64,000 bases of DNA from Adiantum capillus-veneris (GCA_014529385.2 CM043949.1:110761977-110825976); one strand, 5' to 3'; counted from the stretch's first letter, positions 35,048 through 47,949 are shown. Program-made: numbers and translations. Notes: generated by a model from the sequence alone, not told the origin.

Positions 35048-37399
35048 TCAAGAGCTATTAGGCATCACTTGGACTACATTCACCACTGCTTTTCCTTTGT
35101 TTAACGGATATTTTGGACAATGTTCAGGGAAGTGTCCACCTTTTTTGCAGCATTGTGTACAAAAAACTTCAACTGGCTTAATGTTCTTATCAGGTTCTAG
35201 ACATTCATTTTTCCAATGATCATCTACACCATAGTTTCCAGTCCTTGGCTTAATCGTGGGTCTTACCATAGGAGGTCTAACACCTTAATTAGCTACATAG
35301 TACATCTGTGTAAGCTCAGGTGTAGCATAAGTCACAGGTTCTTTAATTGAAGGTAAATGTGAATTATACCACTCTCCTTCTACCATTAATGTAGATGGAC
35401 TAGGCTCCACATAAGGTGTAACAGGCACTAGTGCTTGTTCATCTATGACTCCTTCTAAATGCATGTACTTTATAGGCACTGCATTATGTCTAGGATATGG
35501 AGGTTGTTGACCCAACATTGTTTGTGTTCTTTCCATACCCATTGGTGGTCTTTGTGTTGAGGCCATATTAGGTTGATATCTGTACATGGGTTGTCCTTGT
35601 GGCCTCATAGGCACATATTGAACACTTCCATTGTACTTTGGTCGGTAATAGCACTCATTCGTCTCATGGTTGGTCCATTTGCCCTCGATAGCACACCATT
35701 TCTGTGGCCTAATTGGTTGTCCCTGTTGAGGTATCCCTTGCCCTGGTCCTCTCATAGGTTCTTTTTGCATGTTATTCATCATTTTGTTCATCCTTTTGAG
35801 CATGTCTTCTATGGCTGTAAGTGGTGATGCAACAGCCATTCCCACGTGTTGAGTTTGAGGATGCTATTTTGTCACTATGAGTATCCTTAGGGACATCTTC
35901 TTTTGAAAATATCACAATTGTCTCCCAAGTCAATAGCATCTGATACACACTCTTCTAGGGTCATTATGCTTCTTGCTATACAATATAGTATAAAGTTCTC
36001 TGTTTAGAAATCCTTCTAGAAACAATGACACTAACCTTTCTTCTGTAGGTATTTCTAGTTATGGGCACCTTGCAATGTATTGCTTCATCCTAGTTGCACA
36101 ATCCCTAACAGATTCACCTTGTTTTTGTTTGAACTTATAGATTTGAGCTACCGTATTATGTTTAATTCCAGTTTTGGAACATGCAGCTACAAATCCATGA
36201 GCTAATGTATTTAAGTCCATGATTGACCTTGGTGAATGTTTTGGAACCATGTCAATGCTTTTCCTTCTAAAGTCATTTCAAATCCCTCAAATTGAGTGTG
36301 GAAATCAAATATGCGTTTTGATCTTAGTACTTCCTTAAAGCTTGCTAAGTGGTCATATGGATCCCTCAATCCATTGTATTTTCTGACTCACTTTTGAAAA
36401 TCAGCCGGTCTGACACGTCTGTTTGGTTCAACTCCAGTTCTTCTAGCAGTGGTCTTGTCTCAAGTCCTTCAAACCAATCTATTGGAAATAGTGACTCATG
36501 TAGCCCTGGACTGGCTTTAATGTCACTCCATTTTCTTTGTGATGAGGTAGGTTTGGGTTTTTTAACATTGCTCCCAAAAGATCTCTCGTGGAGTTTCTCT
36601 CTTGGAATAGTTTCTGGTCCTTGGACCAATATCCAATCTCTTGTAGAGTACCCTTGGTATTTGGGTTGTTCTACCTCCTCAGGACTCATCATAAGAAAGT
36701 TATTGTTAATAACAATCCCTAAATAGGTAGGTTGGTAGATCTGCTGAACCCTTGTCTTTGATTTTGAAGATATAGATGATTTTCATGGGTGTTAACTACC
36801 CTGATTTGGCATGACAAGTCCATAAAAGATCCTTGACATTCCTATCCTCCCAATGATAGACTTAGATCCTAGGATTATTAGTGCTAAGCCGTTTCAAAGA
36901 TTTCAGATCAACTTGCTCGTATCCCTCGAATTCTAAAGTTGGTGGACCTTCTTTGGCTGCCATATCCAAAATGATTGTATTCGCCTCTAATCCCCATTTG
37001 TCTATCGCATCAGGGTCTTCAACTTTTAAATACTGAGTCCTGTTTTGTATCCATATACATTTTCCCGTGTTTTTTTGCCATTATTTTCTCTTCAAACTCT
37101 ATGTCATGGTCATCAATGCGCATGGCATACTCCTCATTAGAATCCAGGGAAACCTGAGCTCCATGGCCATTTATCTTATAAAAGGTGAGTATATGCTTAT
37201 ATCGCACTGTCGTCCCGGTTTTTGAATGAGTTGAATAGGAAGACATTTCAGATGTTGAGTCTGAATAGGTGTCTGAGACTTCTTTAAAAATAGTTCCCAA
37301 GTGATCACCTTGATTCACACTGTCTTCGGTGGATACCCTACTAGCGGTCTCTCCAAATATGCCTTGATTTGCTAGTATACGACCAGTTCTAAGGTTCAT
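35048..37399 (-). pseudogene. Family G gag remnant
   Basis: A string of open segments. 37,399-37,019 is a candidate N-terminus (MNLRTGRILANQGIFGE). 36,692-36,366 is charged. Near 36,360-36,230 the frame reads DPYDHLASFKEVL and FEGKALTWFQ-like residues, and 36,250-36,059 holds FKQKQGESVRDCATRMKQY; these are typical of retrotransposon gag. 35,845-35,285 is rich in P, Q and M. 35,269-35,048 holds FCTQCCKKGGHFPEHCP, a zinc-knuckle-like motif with slightly off spacing. Together they would form the particle and bind RNA. Frame breaks between segments make it non-functional. Confidence 0.72.
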
Positions 37400-39827
37400 A
37401 TAGACTTGTTCATTAGGAAGAGAATGGGGTCTAGGAGGGCCTCTTTATTTGGCAGTTTAAGGAAGTCAAACCTTTAGTTAAGAAAGTAATCAAAGGATAT
37501 CTTTTGAATTCAAACATGCAAAATGGCTAGTTTATTTGAATTCAAAGTTTCCCCCCAAAATGGAATTTAAACTCTAGCAGGTAAAACCATATCATCTAGC
37601 ATATCTATGAAAAGAGCTCAACGGGTAGATTGCAGATCTATGATGTCCGCTAAGATCGGAGATCATATGCGGGAGTTATGGAAGGTCGAAAATCATAAAA
37701 TTTGTCACCTCCTTTTGAGGGAAAAAGTTCATCCTTTGACCACTCTTACACATCTCTTACACACCCACCATTCTTGCACACATGGCATACACTTATTCGT
37801 TAACATGTTAATCGCCTCCAAAAGACCATGGCAAATAAAGAGGCCCTCCCACATCCCATCCTCTTCTTAATGTAAGCCTTGGAAAGAGTACTTACTGTTG
37901 GATTGATTTGTTATCCGTTTCTTCCACTTGACTTGAATGCAAATCTTGTCAGGCTCTCAATTCTTTGCCTGTAACCTGATTTTTGTGTCACTTTTAACCA
38001 AGTTAGCTATTCTTTCACAAGGACTGTACAATTTTTGCTAACTATTGAGATTGGTCTATGTATATCACTTCAATCTGACCTAAGTGAGTCAGCAAATGAG
38101 ACTTCTAGATTTTACCCTTGCAAAGAGCCAAAGGACTAATCTGCAACCTGGAAACTGATTGAACATGCACTGATTTGGATCCGATGGAACCCAAAATTGA
38201 CCAATGGCCTTGTATTATATTGTTGTAACACTATACGAGATCAAAAGTCCAAAATCTTGTCTCTAGGTCTCAATAGTAAATAATTGTGATTATTTACTTT
38301 TCTTAGTTTTTACACTTTTTAGGCTTTTTTTGCCAGGTTATCACCTTGTTATGGTCTCTGGACAAGTTTCACTGAATTTGAACAAGATTTGTCCAAGTTA
38401 TCAATTGTTTAGTGTCCGCAGACTCTGATTTTAAGAATCTGGCTTAGGTCTCACTTTTGTGATCCAAATTTCACCAAATTTGATTTGTGTAGTTTGCTTG
38501 ATATGTTTGACCTTGTGGTATACTCAATTGTGTAGAAATGTTCAATTTTGAAGCAGATGTAAATAATCGTGATTATTTATAGCTAGAATTTTTTGTAACT
38601 TTTTGTCAAAATGTTGATGCAAACTAGTTAAGCAACTCAACTTAAGCTCCTTAGCCAAGTTTCACTAAGTTTGAATAATCCTTGCTCAATTAGTCGACAA
38701 TTTTGTGTCTGCAGACTGACTTTACAAATCTGGCCACAATTTTTACTTTTGAGATCCAAATCTTACCAAGTTTGATTTGCGTGCTCAATACAATATAATA
38801 GAACTAGTGGTATGCTTGGTTGATAAAAAAAGAAAGTGAAAAATAGGACAAAAGTAAATAATCGTGATTATTTACTTCTAGCAAATTTTTGCATCTTTTT
38901 GATCATCTGAGCATATACACATGTTTAACACTTCAATCTAAGCCTCCGAGTCAAGTTTCACTAACTTTGAGCAAGATTTACCAAGTCACACTCAAGTTCT
39001 CGACAATCAGTACAAATTTTAGTTTTTCTCAACGTTTTGGTCTGTTTTGTGATCCAAATTCTATGTGCCTTTACAAAAGATGTTTACAATCATGCACAGA
39101 GTCTTTGGTATCAACCTTGGTCAATTTTGAGCTGAAAGTAAATAATCGTGATTATTTACTTTTGGTCTAAAATGAACACTTTTTGCAAATTTTTCAATGG
39201 ATAGTCTTTTTTATGGCTTGTTTTAAGCATGTGAGTCAAGTCAAAACTTAATTTGGCCTAAAATCTCAAGAAAAAGTGAATAATCTTAGTTTTTGCAAAC
39301 TCTTGAAAATTTACCTCAATTGCATCCTTAAGCTTACCCACTGGTTCATACAACTTACAGAGCATAATCTCCAGCCGGATTAAGTGGTTAACAGTCTTTT
39401 GGTGCTGTTTAAGCCGTAGACCTAAAATTTTGCAACTTCACATAAACAACTCACAATTGATTCGTTTGGAGTGAGCAATGTTCTAAGATCCCACCTCGAA
39501 TTCTACTTATCTTACTCCTAGGTTCTACTGCAATGGGGTTGTGAAAAGTGTCCACAAACACTAGTCTTCTTGTTTTTTAAGGTTTTTTGAGCCTTGATCT
39601 TAAGACTTGTCTTGTCCATCAATCATTCTCGAAATCCTAATCTAATCCTACAACCCTACAAGGTACTTAGCAAGTACAATCTACTTCCAAGCTACCTCTA
39701 CATAACAAAAGATAACAATATTAAGCTATGCAGTTTTAAAGAGAAATTTTTAACTCTAGGTGATCCTAGAGGAAGTTAAAGGACAACAACACAAGACGCT
39801 CATGTTTTTCCTAGTTTAGGTCTATTT
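37400..39827 (-). repeat. Retroelement leader with ~290-bp repeats (right array)
   Basis: Non-coding leader between the primer site at 39,828 and gag. The palindrome AGTAAATAATCGTGATTATTTACTT or a variant occurs at 38,275, 38,559, 38,853 and 39,137 (spacing 284, 294, 284), with a degraded form near 39,275. Units also share CAAGTTTCACTAA, GTGTCTGCAGACT and TGTGATCCAAAT. The direction is the same as in the left array at 26,065. 37,440-38,150 and 39,300-39,827 show no gene. Confidence 0.78.
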
Positions 39828-39849
39828 GATCCTCAACAGCAGCGCCAAA
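39828..39849 (-). other. Primer-binding site of the family G element
   Basis: On the minus strand it reads TTTGGCGCTGCTGTTGAGGATC, close to the Asp-type site TTTGGCGCCGTTGCCGGGGATC. It touches the LTR at 39,850. It differs from the primer site at 27,321, so the two minus-strand units may have used different primers or have diverged. Confidence 0.65.
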
Positions 39850-40727
39850 TGTGGGATGGGTTTCTAACCTCACTCCTATCTTATTGCAGATATAGTGAGA
39901 ACTACGAACATAATTGTCAATCCATGGGACGAAGCTGACTCGACAAGTGCATATAGGCTACAAGAGGGTGTCAATCTCTTGGAAAACAATAGACAACTTG
40001 CATATAACACAAGCTACACTCAAATGACCAAAGTCATCAAAACCTAGTCGCTAATCGACAAACAAAACATGACCGTTACAACATCAAACAACATCCAAAT
40101 GTTACGAAACCTTTAGGACAAGTATAGACCTAAGCACACATGCTTATGGTCTCAAATCTCACTTTTGATGAAGTGCAAAAATTATGATTATTAACAGCCG
40201 TGAGTTTTTGACCTAGTCGTTTCCGAACCCGAATGCATCTAAATGCTTAGCAATGATGTCCCAATACCCCACCTATGCTTACTTTGTGATTTCCTAGCTT
40301 AACTTCCTACTTATGATAAAAATTATCGGCAACATCAAAAGCTACGGATTACCATGATATGTTCACGTCAATGAGTAGAGCTCTTACCTGTGGTTGCAAC
40401 ACAACAGACGGCATTGCAATGTGACAATTGGAAAGGAAGTAGGAAGCGCAAGAAGGAGAGAAGTGAGCACCGTTAGCTCACGCTGTGTTTCAATTATCCA
40501 AAACTTGAAATAACTTATAAAAATTGGCCTTTATACCTTAGCCAAGGTTTCTTTGGTCAAAAACTAATAATCTGGGAGCTCTAACTAAGGATAAGTTGAT
40601 ACAATTTGGAAGCTTATAGTCTCGGATCATCGATTAAAATATCCATCTGGGAAATAGGAGTTACAATATTCCCGATTTATCAAAATAATAAGTGTTTTTA
40701 CAATAAAAGCTCCCGAAAAATGTTACA
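39850..40727 (-). repeat. 5' LTR of the right family G unit
   Basis: On the plus strand it runs TGTGGGATGGG... to ...GAAAAATGTTACA, about 878 bp with TG...CA ends, next to a primer site. On the minus strand a TATA box (GGTATAAAGGCCAATTTTT, near 40,520-40,537) matches the layout of the family F LTRs. Outside that region it does not obviously match the LTR at 27,351-28,168, which is odd if both flank one element. Confidence 0.62.
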
Positions 40728-40785
40728 TGGGTTAGCTTGCTGCTAGCAAGACAATAATCTAAGCTCATAGGACGTATATGACACT

Positions 40786-42612
40786 TTGTTGCCTCTTTTC
40801 AATGGTGGAAGTTCGAATGTAAATTCCAATGAGGCAAATGTACAGCCTATGGGGTTTCTAACAATGTTACAAATTAGCCTATTACTGATGCAGATGTACA
40901 AGATATACTTGATGAGAAAAGGGCTGAGAATGAGCAGGCTAGAGGTATGCTTAAATGGATGGTGTATACGTGACAATAAATTGGATGCACCTTTGTCTAG
41001 TCATACTCGTTCAGGTTCTCACCATGCATCTTATGCATTAGTTTGTTATGCTTTGGATGTGTCTAGATTACATGATGTTGATGGACCTCTATCTTTTCAT
41101 GAAGAACAAAATCTAAAAACTTGGATGGTTGCCATGCAATCAGAATATGATGCACTTATAGAAAATGACACATGGACTTTATGTGATTTGCCTCTTGGCA
41201 AAAAGGCCATTGGTACGAAGTGGGTTGACAAGTTGAAATGCAAGCCGGATGGTGAGATTGATTGCTATAAGGCTTGACTTGTTGCAAAGGGCTATGCACA
41301 TTAGAAAGGAATAAATTATGAAGAGACTTTTGCTCCCACTTGTTGTATGACTATTTTGCGTTTTCTATGTGCATTGGCATCTCATTTTTCTTGGGATGTA
41401 TATTAATTAGACATTGTTACTGCTTTCTTGTATGATGACATATTTGAGGAAGTTTATGTAACACAGCCTCACGAATTTGTCAAGAAAGGACAAGAGGATA
41501 AGGTGTGCAAATGTAACAAAGCTTTGTATGGGTTGAAGAAATCTCCTTGTGCTTGGTATGAGAAGACTGACACTCATTGGTCAAACGAGGCTTTTGTAAC
41601 AGTTCAACAAATAGCACATTGTATGTAAAGCGTGAGGGTGATGTACTTCTCATTGTGGTTCTTTATGTGGATGGTTTGATGATCACTGGACCAAATGAGT
41701 AATATATTGCTGAATTTAATGTTGATTTGAATGCTACTTTCAAGATGAAAGATTTGGGGCTTTTGCATCATTAATTGTGTATTTAGTTCAAGTAGTGTGA
41801 TGGTGGTATTACCTTGTGTCAGAAAAGTTACATAGAGACATTACTATGTAAGTTTGGACGGATTGCAAACCTATTGCCACTCCCATGGAAAAAGGTTTGA
41901 AATTGAGTCTTCATGATGATGGTGATCTTGCATATGTCACTCTTTACCAAATTGCTTCCTCATTTATGTATGCAACACGGGGCCGGATATTCAGTTTGCA
42001 GTCTCACCGATCAACAGATTTATGCATAGCTCAGGGTCTAAGCATTGGCAGACTGTCAAGAGGAATTTTCACTACTTGAGTGGCACTTTACATCTTGGCT
42101 TGTTTTATCCCAAGGGGGGATCATTGCCGCCGACTTACATGCTTTTTTGGACTCAGATTGGGCTAGTTTTTTGGACACGCGAGTGTCCACAAGTGGTTTT
42201 TGTTTCATGCTTGGCAGTTCATGTATATCATGGTTGAGAAACAAGCAACCTAATGTGGCCATTTCTAGTTGTGAGACTAAGTACAAGGAAGTCTTTACAA
42301 CTACAATTGAGTGTGTATGCCTCAGATGCCTTATGGATGATTTGGGTGTTAGACAAGACACTGCCAACACTATCTACATTAATAGTCACAGTGCATTGGC
42401 AGTTGCAAAGAGCCCAATTTTTTATGCTCGCAGCACAAAGCACATCGAGGTGCATTACCACTATGTCAAGGAGAAGCTCTCAGCATGAGAGATCAGCTTG
42501 GCTTATGTGCCAACACAGGACAACCTTGCAGATCTTTTCACAAAGGCATTGTCTCGTGAGAAGTTCGAAGCTTTCTGCAAATCTTTGGGCTTACTCCCCT
42601 TTGTGGACTGAT
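40786..42612 (+). pseudogene. Ty1/copia reverse transcriptase and RNase H remnant
   Basis: The 5' part of the element is missing. In one frame: LKTWMVAMQSEYDALIENDTW and KAIGTKWVDKLKCKPDGEI, then YEETFAPT, VTAFLYDDIFEEVYVTQP and KALYGLKKSPCAWYEK, all marks of copia RT. Stops at 41,275, 41,305 and 41,405 each fit C-to-T change of an Arg or Gln codon. The catalytic YVDD reads YVDG (near 41,664). RNase H is at 42,120-42,580 (AFLDSDWASFLDTRVSTSG, SSCETKYKEV, STKHIEVHYHYVKEK, ADLFTKALS), ending at a TGA at 42,610. It is dead but clearly of the copia type. Confidence 0.93.
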
Positions 42613-42687
42613 CATGTCCTCAGGGCATGGCACTTCCCTTTACTCTATGTGCCACCTCTCGTTCACTACATCACTCCAGGGGGGATT

Positions 42688-42913
42688 TGTTACCATATAC
42701 ATGTGGTAGTGATGTGTGTGAACACACTTAGGACCGTCGGGGCATTGTTTCCCTCACTAGGACGTTTTTCCCCCTGTGCATTGTATATACACCCATCATT
42801 CTAGGGATATCTATCTTTCCATCACACCCTAATTAATACACTCTCTATTGTATGCCTTGAGTTTCCTTTTTCTTCTCCAAGCTGTGTGTTTTCCTGCAAT
42901 CCTAATTCCAACA
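42688..42913 (+). repeat. Copia 3' LTR
   Basis: A purine tract (CAGGGGGGATT, 42,677-42,687) is followed by TGTTACCATATACATGTGG and the segment ends CCTAATTCCAACA, 226 bp with TG...CA ends. A TATA-like TGTATATACACCC lies near 42,783. No matching 5' LTR is present, which agrees with the 5' truncation of the element. Confidence 0.82.
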
Positions 42914-45900
42914 CCAATGATTGGGTAGTTCGTTTTCAATTTTGAAACTTGCATTATTGTTCCTCTTCTTTTCCTCTTTCAATTAAGTATAAGCATTGTC
43001 AGTTTTGCTGTGGTTTGTGACTACACATTTCTGAGCCTTAATTGCATATTTGATTGCTTAAACTACTATTTTTGACTTTTTGACCATAGTAGAGTGTTTC
43101 TAGACCATACAACGACCTTTTTGGATAGTTTTGTTGCAGTTTCCGTGACTTGGGTCATGACAGATCCGTGTATCTTGTCAAAATGCGCCCATAATTTTAC
43201 AATTGTTCCTTTAGGTCTAGTGAAGCTTCCCTTAAAGTTTTGTGGAAATCCAAGTCCATTTAGTCAACGAAATGGCGTGATGACCTGGATCGATGAGAAA
43301 GAAAATATGCCGATTTTTTGACCATTAAGTGGTGGTTTTCTTATTGAGTTGATGTGTTTTCTTATTAGGTGTACTTCTTGAGGATTGCCAACCTCAAAGA
43401 GTGGCCGTGCCACATCCAAGTCACTTCCCTGAGTATTGACATTATGTTAGTGCCAGATAGCTATGCTATAGACGTTGGTGCACCCAGATTTGGTCGGCCC
43501 GGGGAGAAACCTGAAGCAGGTACATGGAAGCTCGTAGGCGGGGGTGGTTGAAGCTATTCTTGATGTAGTGTTCAACATGTTCAATCATGATGTATACGCC
43601 AAATGTTGCTTTTAGCAAACCAGAGAGGATTTTCAAGCTCAGTCAATCGGGTCTCCTAAAGAGGTTGGATATTCTTGCACGGGATGGTACCATGGGTGCT
43701 TGCACTATTTGGGCAAGTTTTGATGCTTGGAGACTGGTGGATAGCAGAAAGAGGCAATTGCAGTGCAAGTTTGTGTTCGTAGCAACCGTGCCTTAACTTT
43801 GCTCATGTTTTTTCATTTATGAGTCACGCTCGAGACGGACATTGAGGCAAGTGTTGTGAAGGGAAGCTAAACACAATTTGGTGATGAGTCAAAGGGTGTG
43901 CAAGAGAAGAGGTCAAAGGAAGTTCTTTCGGCAACCAACGATATTGACAGCTGATGGTATGGGAAAGAGGACCAAACTGACTCTCTTTTTTACGAAGAGG
44001 AGTTAAAACTAGCTAGAAGCTAAAAGAGGGGGGAATCGATATCTGCAAAGGGTGAAAATGAAAGGCGAGGAAGTTGATGCATGAAGGGAGCTACAATTCA
44101 CAAGAGCAAGGGTGCCACTTCTGGGAGTTTTTTTTGGGCTTGCAGATATTGTGGGCTAAAAAGGTAAGCAAGGCCACGAAGGAATGGCCAGAGAGGAGCA
44201 AGGGGAGCCCAATTGTGAGGACGGACACCTACACAACAGAATAGGGGGTTGATGGTCGTTTGCAGAGGGCTACAAAGAGGGCATCGAGTGCTAAAAATAG
44301 AGTGGAGGCAGATGTGCAGGGTCGCGAGAGGTTTGCCGTGAGTTGCCTCGAGGTTGTAGAGGAAGGGGCACCATGAATGGTGCAAGATGAAGGACGTTGC
44401 AGAAGCAATGAGGGTTGGCCAAAAGACGTTTGGATTGGAAGGTTGCTGCTGGGAATCAAGGACGGGGCCAAGTTGCCGTTGAGAAGGACAGAGGAGGCTA
44501 CAAAGGGGCTGGCCTTGGCTGGTTGAGGAGCAGACAAAGTAAAGAAGCCGCTTGGTTTGGTAGTGCTGGTGGGTGCAAAGCTGCCAGTGAGCTCACCATG
44601 AGTGAAAGAAAGGCCATGAGGATCAGTTGAAGGGCAGCCTTAGAGGGTGCAGGCGGTTGGCCATGAGAAAGGTGGGGACGTTCCAGGTAGCTGGGTTGGA
44701 TGCAAGGCTAGAAGAAAGAAGATGATGGTGCTACTCTCTGAGGAGAGTGGTCATATGCAGTTGTTGGGTTGGTCAAGAGACGCCAAGGGTTGGATTTGGA
44801 GTAGAGCGTCCAATTGCACATAAAGACAAGGGCTCTAAGGGAAGGAAGGCACCAAGGGTCTTGTCATAAACATAAACGAGGCAGAGAAGAGCTACTTGAA
44901 AATCATTATGAGCAGGGCAAATAAGGTGTGCAGGAGCAAAGAAGGTCGAGAGACACCAAGGGTTGGCTTTGGAGTAGAGCGGCCAGTTGCACATGAAGAC
45001 GAGAGCTCTAAGGGAAGGGAGGCCACCAAGGGTCTTTCCATAAACATAAAAGAGGCAGAGAAGAGCTATAGAATTATTGTGAGAAGGGTAAAGAAGGTGC
45101 GTGGCACAATTTATGACAAGAAAAGCAGCAGTAAAGATCTCACGTGGCTACAGTAGAAACCATAAAGCGAGAAGAGATCAAGGGACCGCCTTGAATTGTT
45201 TTTGAAGGGTGGCACACACTAGGACAAACGGGATCCATCATTCTACACTCTCTTATAGTGATTAGATAGCTATAAATTTTGTGATCTTGACATCAACCTA
45301 AATATTTCTATCTTGTCTTGTGTATGTGAGTGTATGATCTATTGGGTATGTGTGAGTTTCCTATTGGGATGTCAGGCATGAAAAGTGGGTACATGCTAGA
45401 GATCCTGCAAGAGCGTGTGGTGGTCAGTCAGTTTTGAATTATTATATTTGAGAGAGGATACCTTGAAAGATTACAGATGGAAGCCATGCAGATATGCTTT
45501 GCTACTGAGTGTGTGTAGTCCCGGTTAGTTGGGTATGGGCAAGGGTAGTTGTGGTTTGCAGATTGAGAGTCTAGGTGTGTGATTATTAGGGGATAGGGTG
45601 CTGTGAAATCACTTGGCTATAGAGAGGCATTCAAGTTGTGTGCTGGGTGGTTTCCAATTTCCCCCTTTCCAACATCTATCACGATGACCTGCTAACATTC
45701 ATCTTTGCAAATCCCTTCATTCCATGGGTATCCATTGCAATTCAAAAAGAATACTTTCAATTGTTTTTCCGTCTCATAGATAACATGTTTATATTTTCTT
45801 GAGGGACTTGCCTCCTCCTCAGGCTTATTTTCTTCATAAGACATGTCCCTATTTTCTGTATTCCTATCCGAGTGTATGCATGATAAAGTGTACCCACTTT

Positions 45901-46609
45901 TAGCAGTTGCCCCCACCAAGACAACCAAAGAACAACCTCTTTTTTTACCACTCTTATGTACGTTTGACTTGCTTGCACTTACTTTGAAGAGGCAAGATTT
46001 GGTAACCACACAAAGCACATAGTTGCAAACACAATGGAAATCTTTGATCTTCATTTTTTTCACATATAAATGGCAATTTTATGGTGCAATGACTAATCTG
46101 GTTCAACCTGTCACACCTTGTCACAACATTGTGTCCTTGACGAAGAAATACTTATATCTTTTTATGGGCTTTTCTTCTTCACTTACCCTTTTACACATCA
46201 AATTTTCACTTGAATTTAAGTTGATTTATTGATAAGTTTTTGGATCTCTGCAAAATTAATAATTCTTTTCTTTGTCAGAATTCTATTTACAAAAACCTAA
46301 TTTTTTTACACCAGATATCTAATGACGTAGAATTTATTTTGCAAGATCCACAGTCATTTGATGGATTATGACCCAAGGAATGTGACCATGCGAAGATCTA
46401 CCTTAGAAAATAACAAAGACTGCTTAAAGGACCTTGATATAGTTTTTTTAAAAAAATCTAACAAATAATGTACATTGGCACTCATTTTGATTTTCATATA
46501 TGTCATAACTCTTAGTGTGTCCTCATAAAAAAATTTTGAGTCAATTTGAGTAAGGGTAAGACATTTTTTCATTGTTTTGATTTGCACCATTCACTTGAGG
46601 TGTGCTTCA
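42914..46609. other. Unassigned region
   Basis: I recognise no gene. A 60-codon frame at 43,369-43,551 has an orderly-looking sequence (FLRIANLKEWPCHIQVTSLS), but nothing supports it. From 43,800 to 45,200 the plus strand is purine-rich (G/A) with frames that look random. A 123-codon minus frame at 45,692-46,063 has no recognised motif. Only the tandem duplication at 44,771-45,116 stands out. Confidence 0.5.
44771..45116. repeat. 173-bp tandem duplication
   Basis: Two adjacent copies, from 44,771 and 44,944, sharing CCAAGGGTTGG, TTTGGAGTAGAGCG, GCTCTAAGGGAAGG and AGGCAGAGAAGAGCTA. They differ at scattered bases, so the duplication is not recent. Confidence 0.88.
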
Positions 46610-46636
46610 CTAGGTTTGGTAAAATACCAAACCTAG
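46610..46636. repeat. Perfect short inverted repeat
   Basis: CTAGGTTTGGT and its exact complement ACCAAACCTAG are separated by AAAAT. The spot marks a shift into the CCACCTCA-rich tract. It could be a transposon end or chance; no partner was seen. Confidence 0.6.
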
Positions 46637-46659
46637 AAATTTTGACACTTGTCAACCAA

Positions 46660-47130
46660 CTTTGGCTTGGTCCTACTCTCCAAATCCTAGTTGGCTAGTC
46701 CACCTCATACAAGGAGGCGTCCATTTCATCACCCATATCACCTTCCACATCACCAGAGTCAACACTTTGACTGTAACACTTGGCTTGCCATGTAATTCTA
46801 ATTGCCAACTCATCCAACACCCTCCATTGTCACCTTGCATGCCACTTCACCTTAAGTGCCATGTCATTCACCACCTCACATGCCATGTGTAAGTATTGCT
46901 TGTATGGCTTGCCACATCACTCACCACCTCATGAGCCACTAAGCATGCCACATCGCCACCTCACCAACTCATCACCTCCTTTTTTCCACCTAATCATTAC
47001 ATGTCACCATTTGACACATCATCATGTGACATGGTAGATGAGGGGATCTCATCCACCACCTCATCTTTCCATCTATGCATTCCACACTAGCTTGCCACAT
47101 GTCATTTATGCATGGCCACCTCAATAGCCA
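46660..47130. repeat. Degenerate CATGCCACATCACC-rich minisatellite
   Basis: The plus strand repeats loose words such as TTGCCATGT, CACATCACC, CACCACCTCA and GCATGCCAC without a fixed period. It is C- and A-rich on one strand. Open frames across it are a composition effect. Confidence 0.7.
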
Positions 47131-47339
47131 TGTCATTATTTTTTTAATAAAATAAAAAAAAAATCTAAAATCAAGATACCTCAACCTAATTATCTACATG
47201 GCAATTTAAGCAAAAAATATATAGTTTTATGTATTTTTTATCTTTTAAAAGTGTAAATCAATAATAAAAGTCTATTTATTTGAAATATCATTGGATCACA
47301 ATTTTTTTTGACTTTTTATAAATAGATTTTGGTTTACTT

Positions 47340-47773
47340 ATGCACGCGAGTTTGGGACCTTCCATATCGATACAAGCCGCATGTAGCTTGCGGTGGGGAA
47401 AACGTGCGTTTCATTCCTTGATCACACCGCGGCCCGGGTAGGAGCTCACCGTAGTCGACGCCCCGGGGCTTGGTCACTCATCGCCTACCAAGCTCCGTCG
47501 CCCACCCTGAGCGCGTCGAGCCCCACGAGACCCAAAAAATCGCCCGAAAGTAGCCAAGCCCCTCGGCAAAAGGTAGCCTTGGCACTCACCCAAGAGAGGG
47601 GATTGCATCTCAACGTCACAAGAGGAACTCATCGCCTCACCTCACCCGTTCTTCGCTCCGTGGTCCGTTTCCCGTCTCAACTGAGAACCACTACCCTTAT
47701 AGCTACAAACAATTTGGCACGGGCCGGCAAACGCCTTAAGCACCATGGCAACCCCACGGTTCAAGGCACATGA
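47340..47773 (+). other. GC-rich, CpG-rich patch with a 126-codon frame
   Basis: Composition changes sharply: after an AT-rich stretch (47,140-47,340) the sequence becomes GC-rich with many CpGs, for example CCGCGGCCCGGGTAGG. A frame at 47,393-47,773 (126 aa; R, S, P and A rich) fills it, with HRSRRPGAWSLIAYQAPSP near its start. I do not recognise the protein, and the frame may follow from low stop frequency in GC-rich DNA. CpG richness in such a decayed neighbourhood suggests recent arrival or lack of methylation. No rRNA or organelle sequence was recognised. Confidence 0.4.
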
Positions 47774-47949
47774 ACCCCATTTTTAGGCATGAACCCCATG
47801 GTCCCAAAAAACCCCAGGGTGCGTTTGGACCCCACAGGTCGATAGATGCAAAAACCCCCTTGCTGGAGGAAGGCCAAGAGAAGGTTTTCCATGAGAGGAT
47901 GTGATGGCTGATGGCACAAACGACGTGTCTGTTGATGACACCCAACGCG

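Noticed and set aside
45692-46063. 123-codon minus frame as a host gene
   Set aside because: No recognised motif, no promoter or splice evidence, and unassigned surroundings, so it is not reported as a gene.
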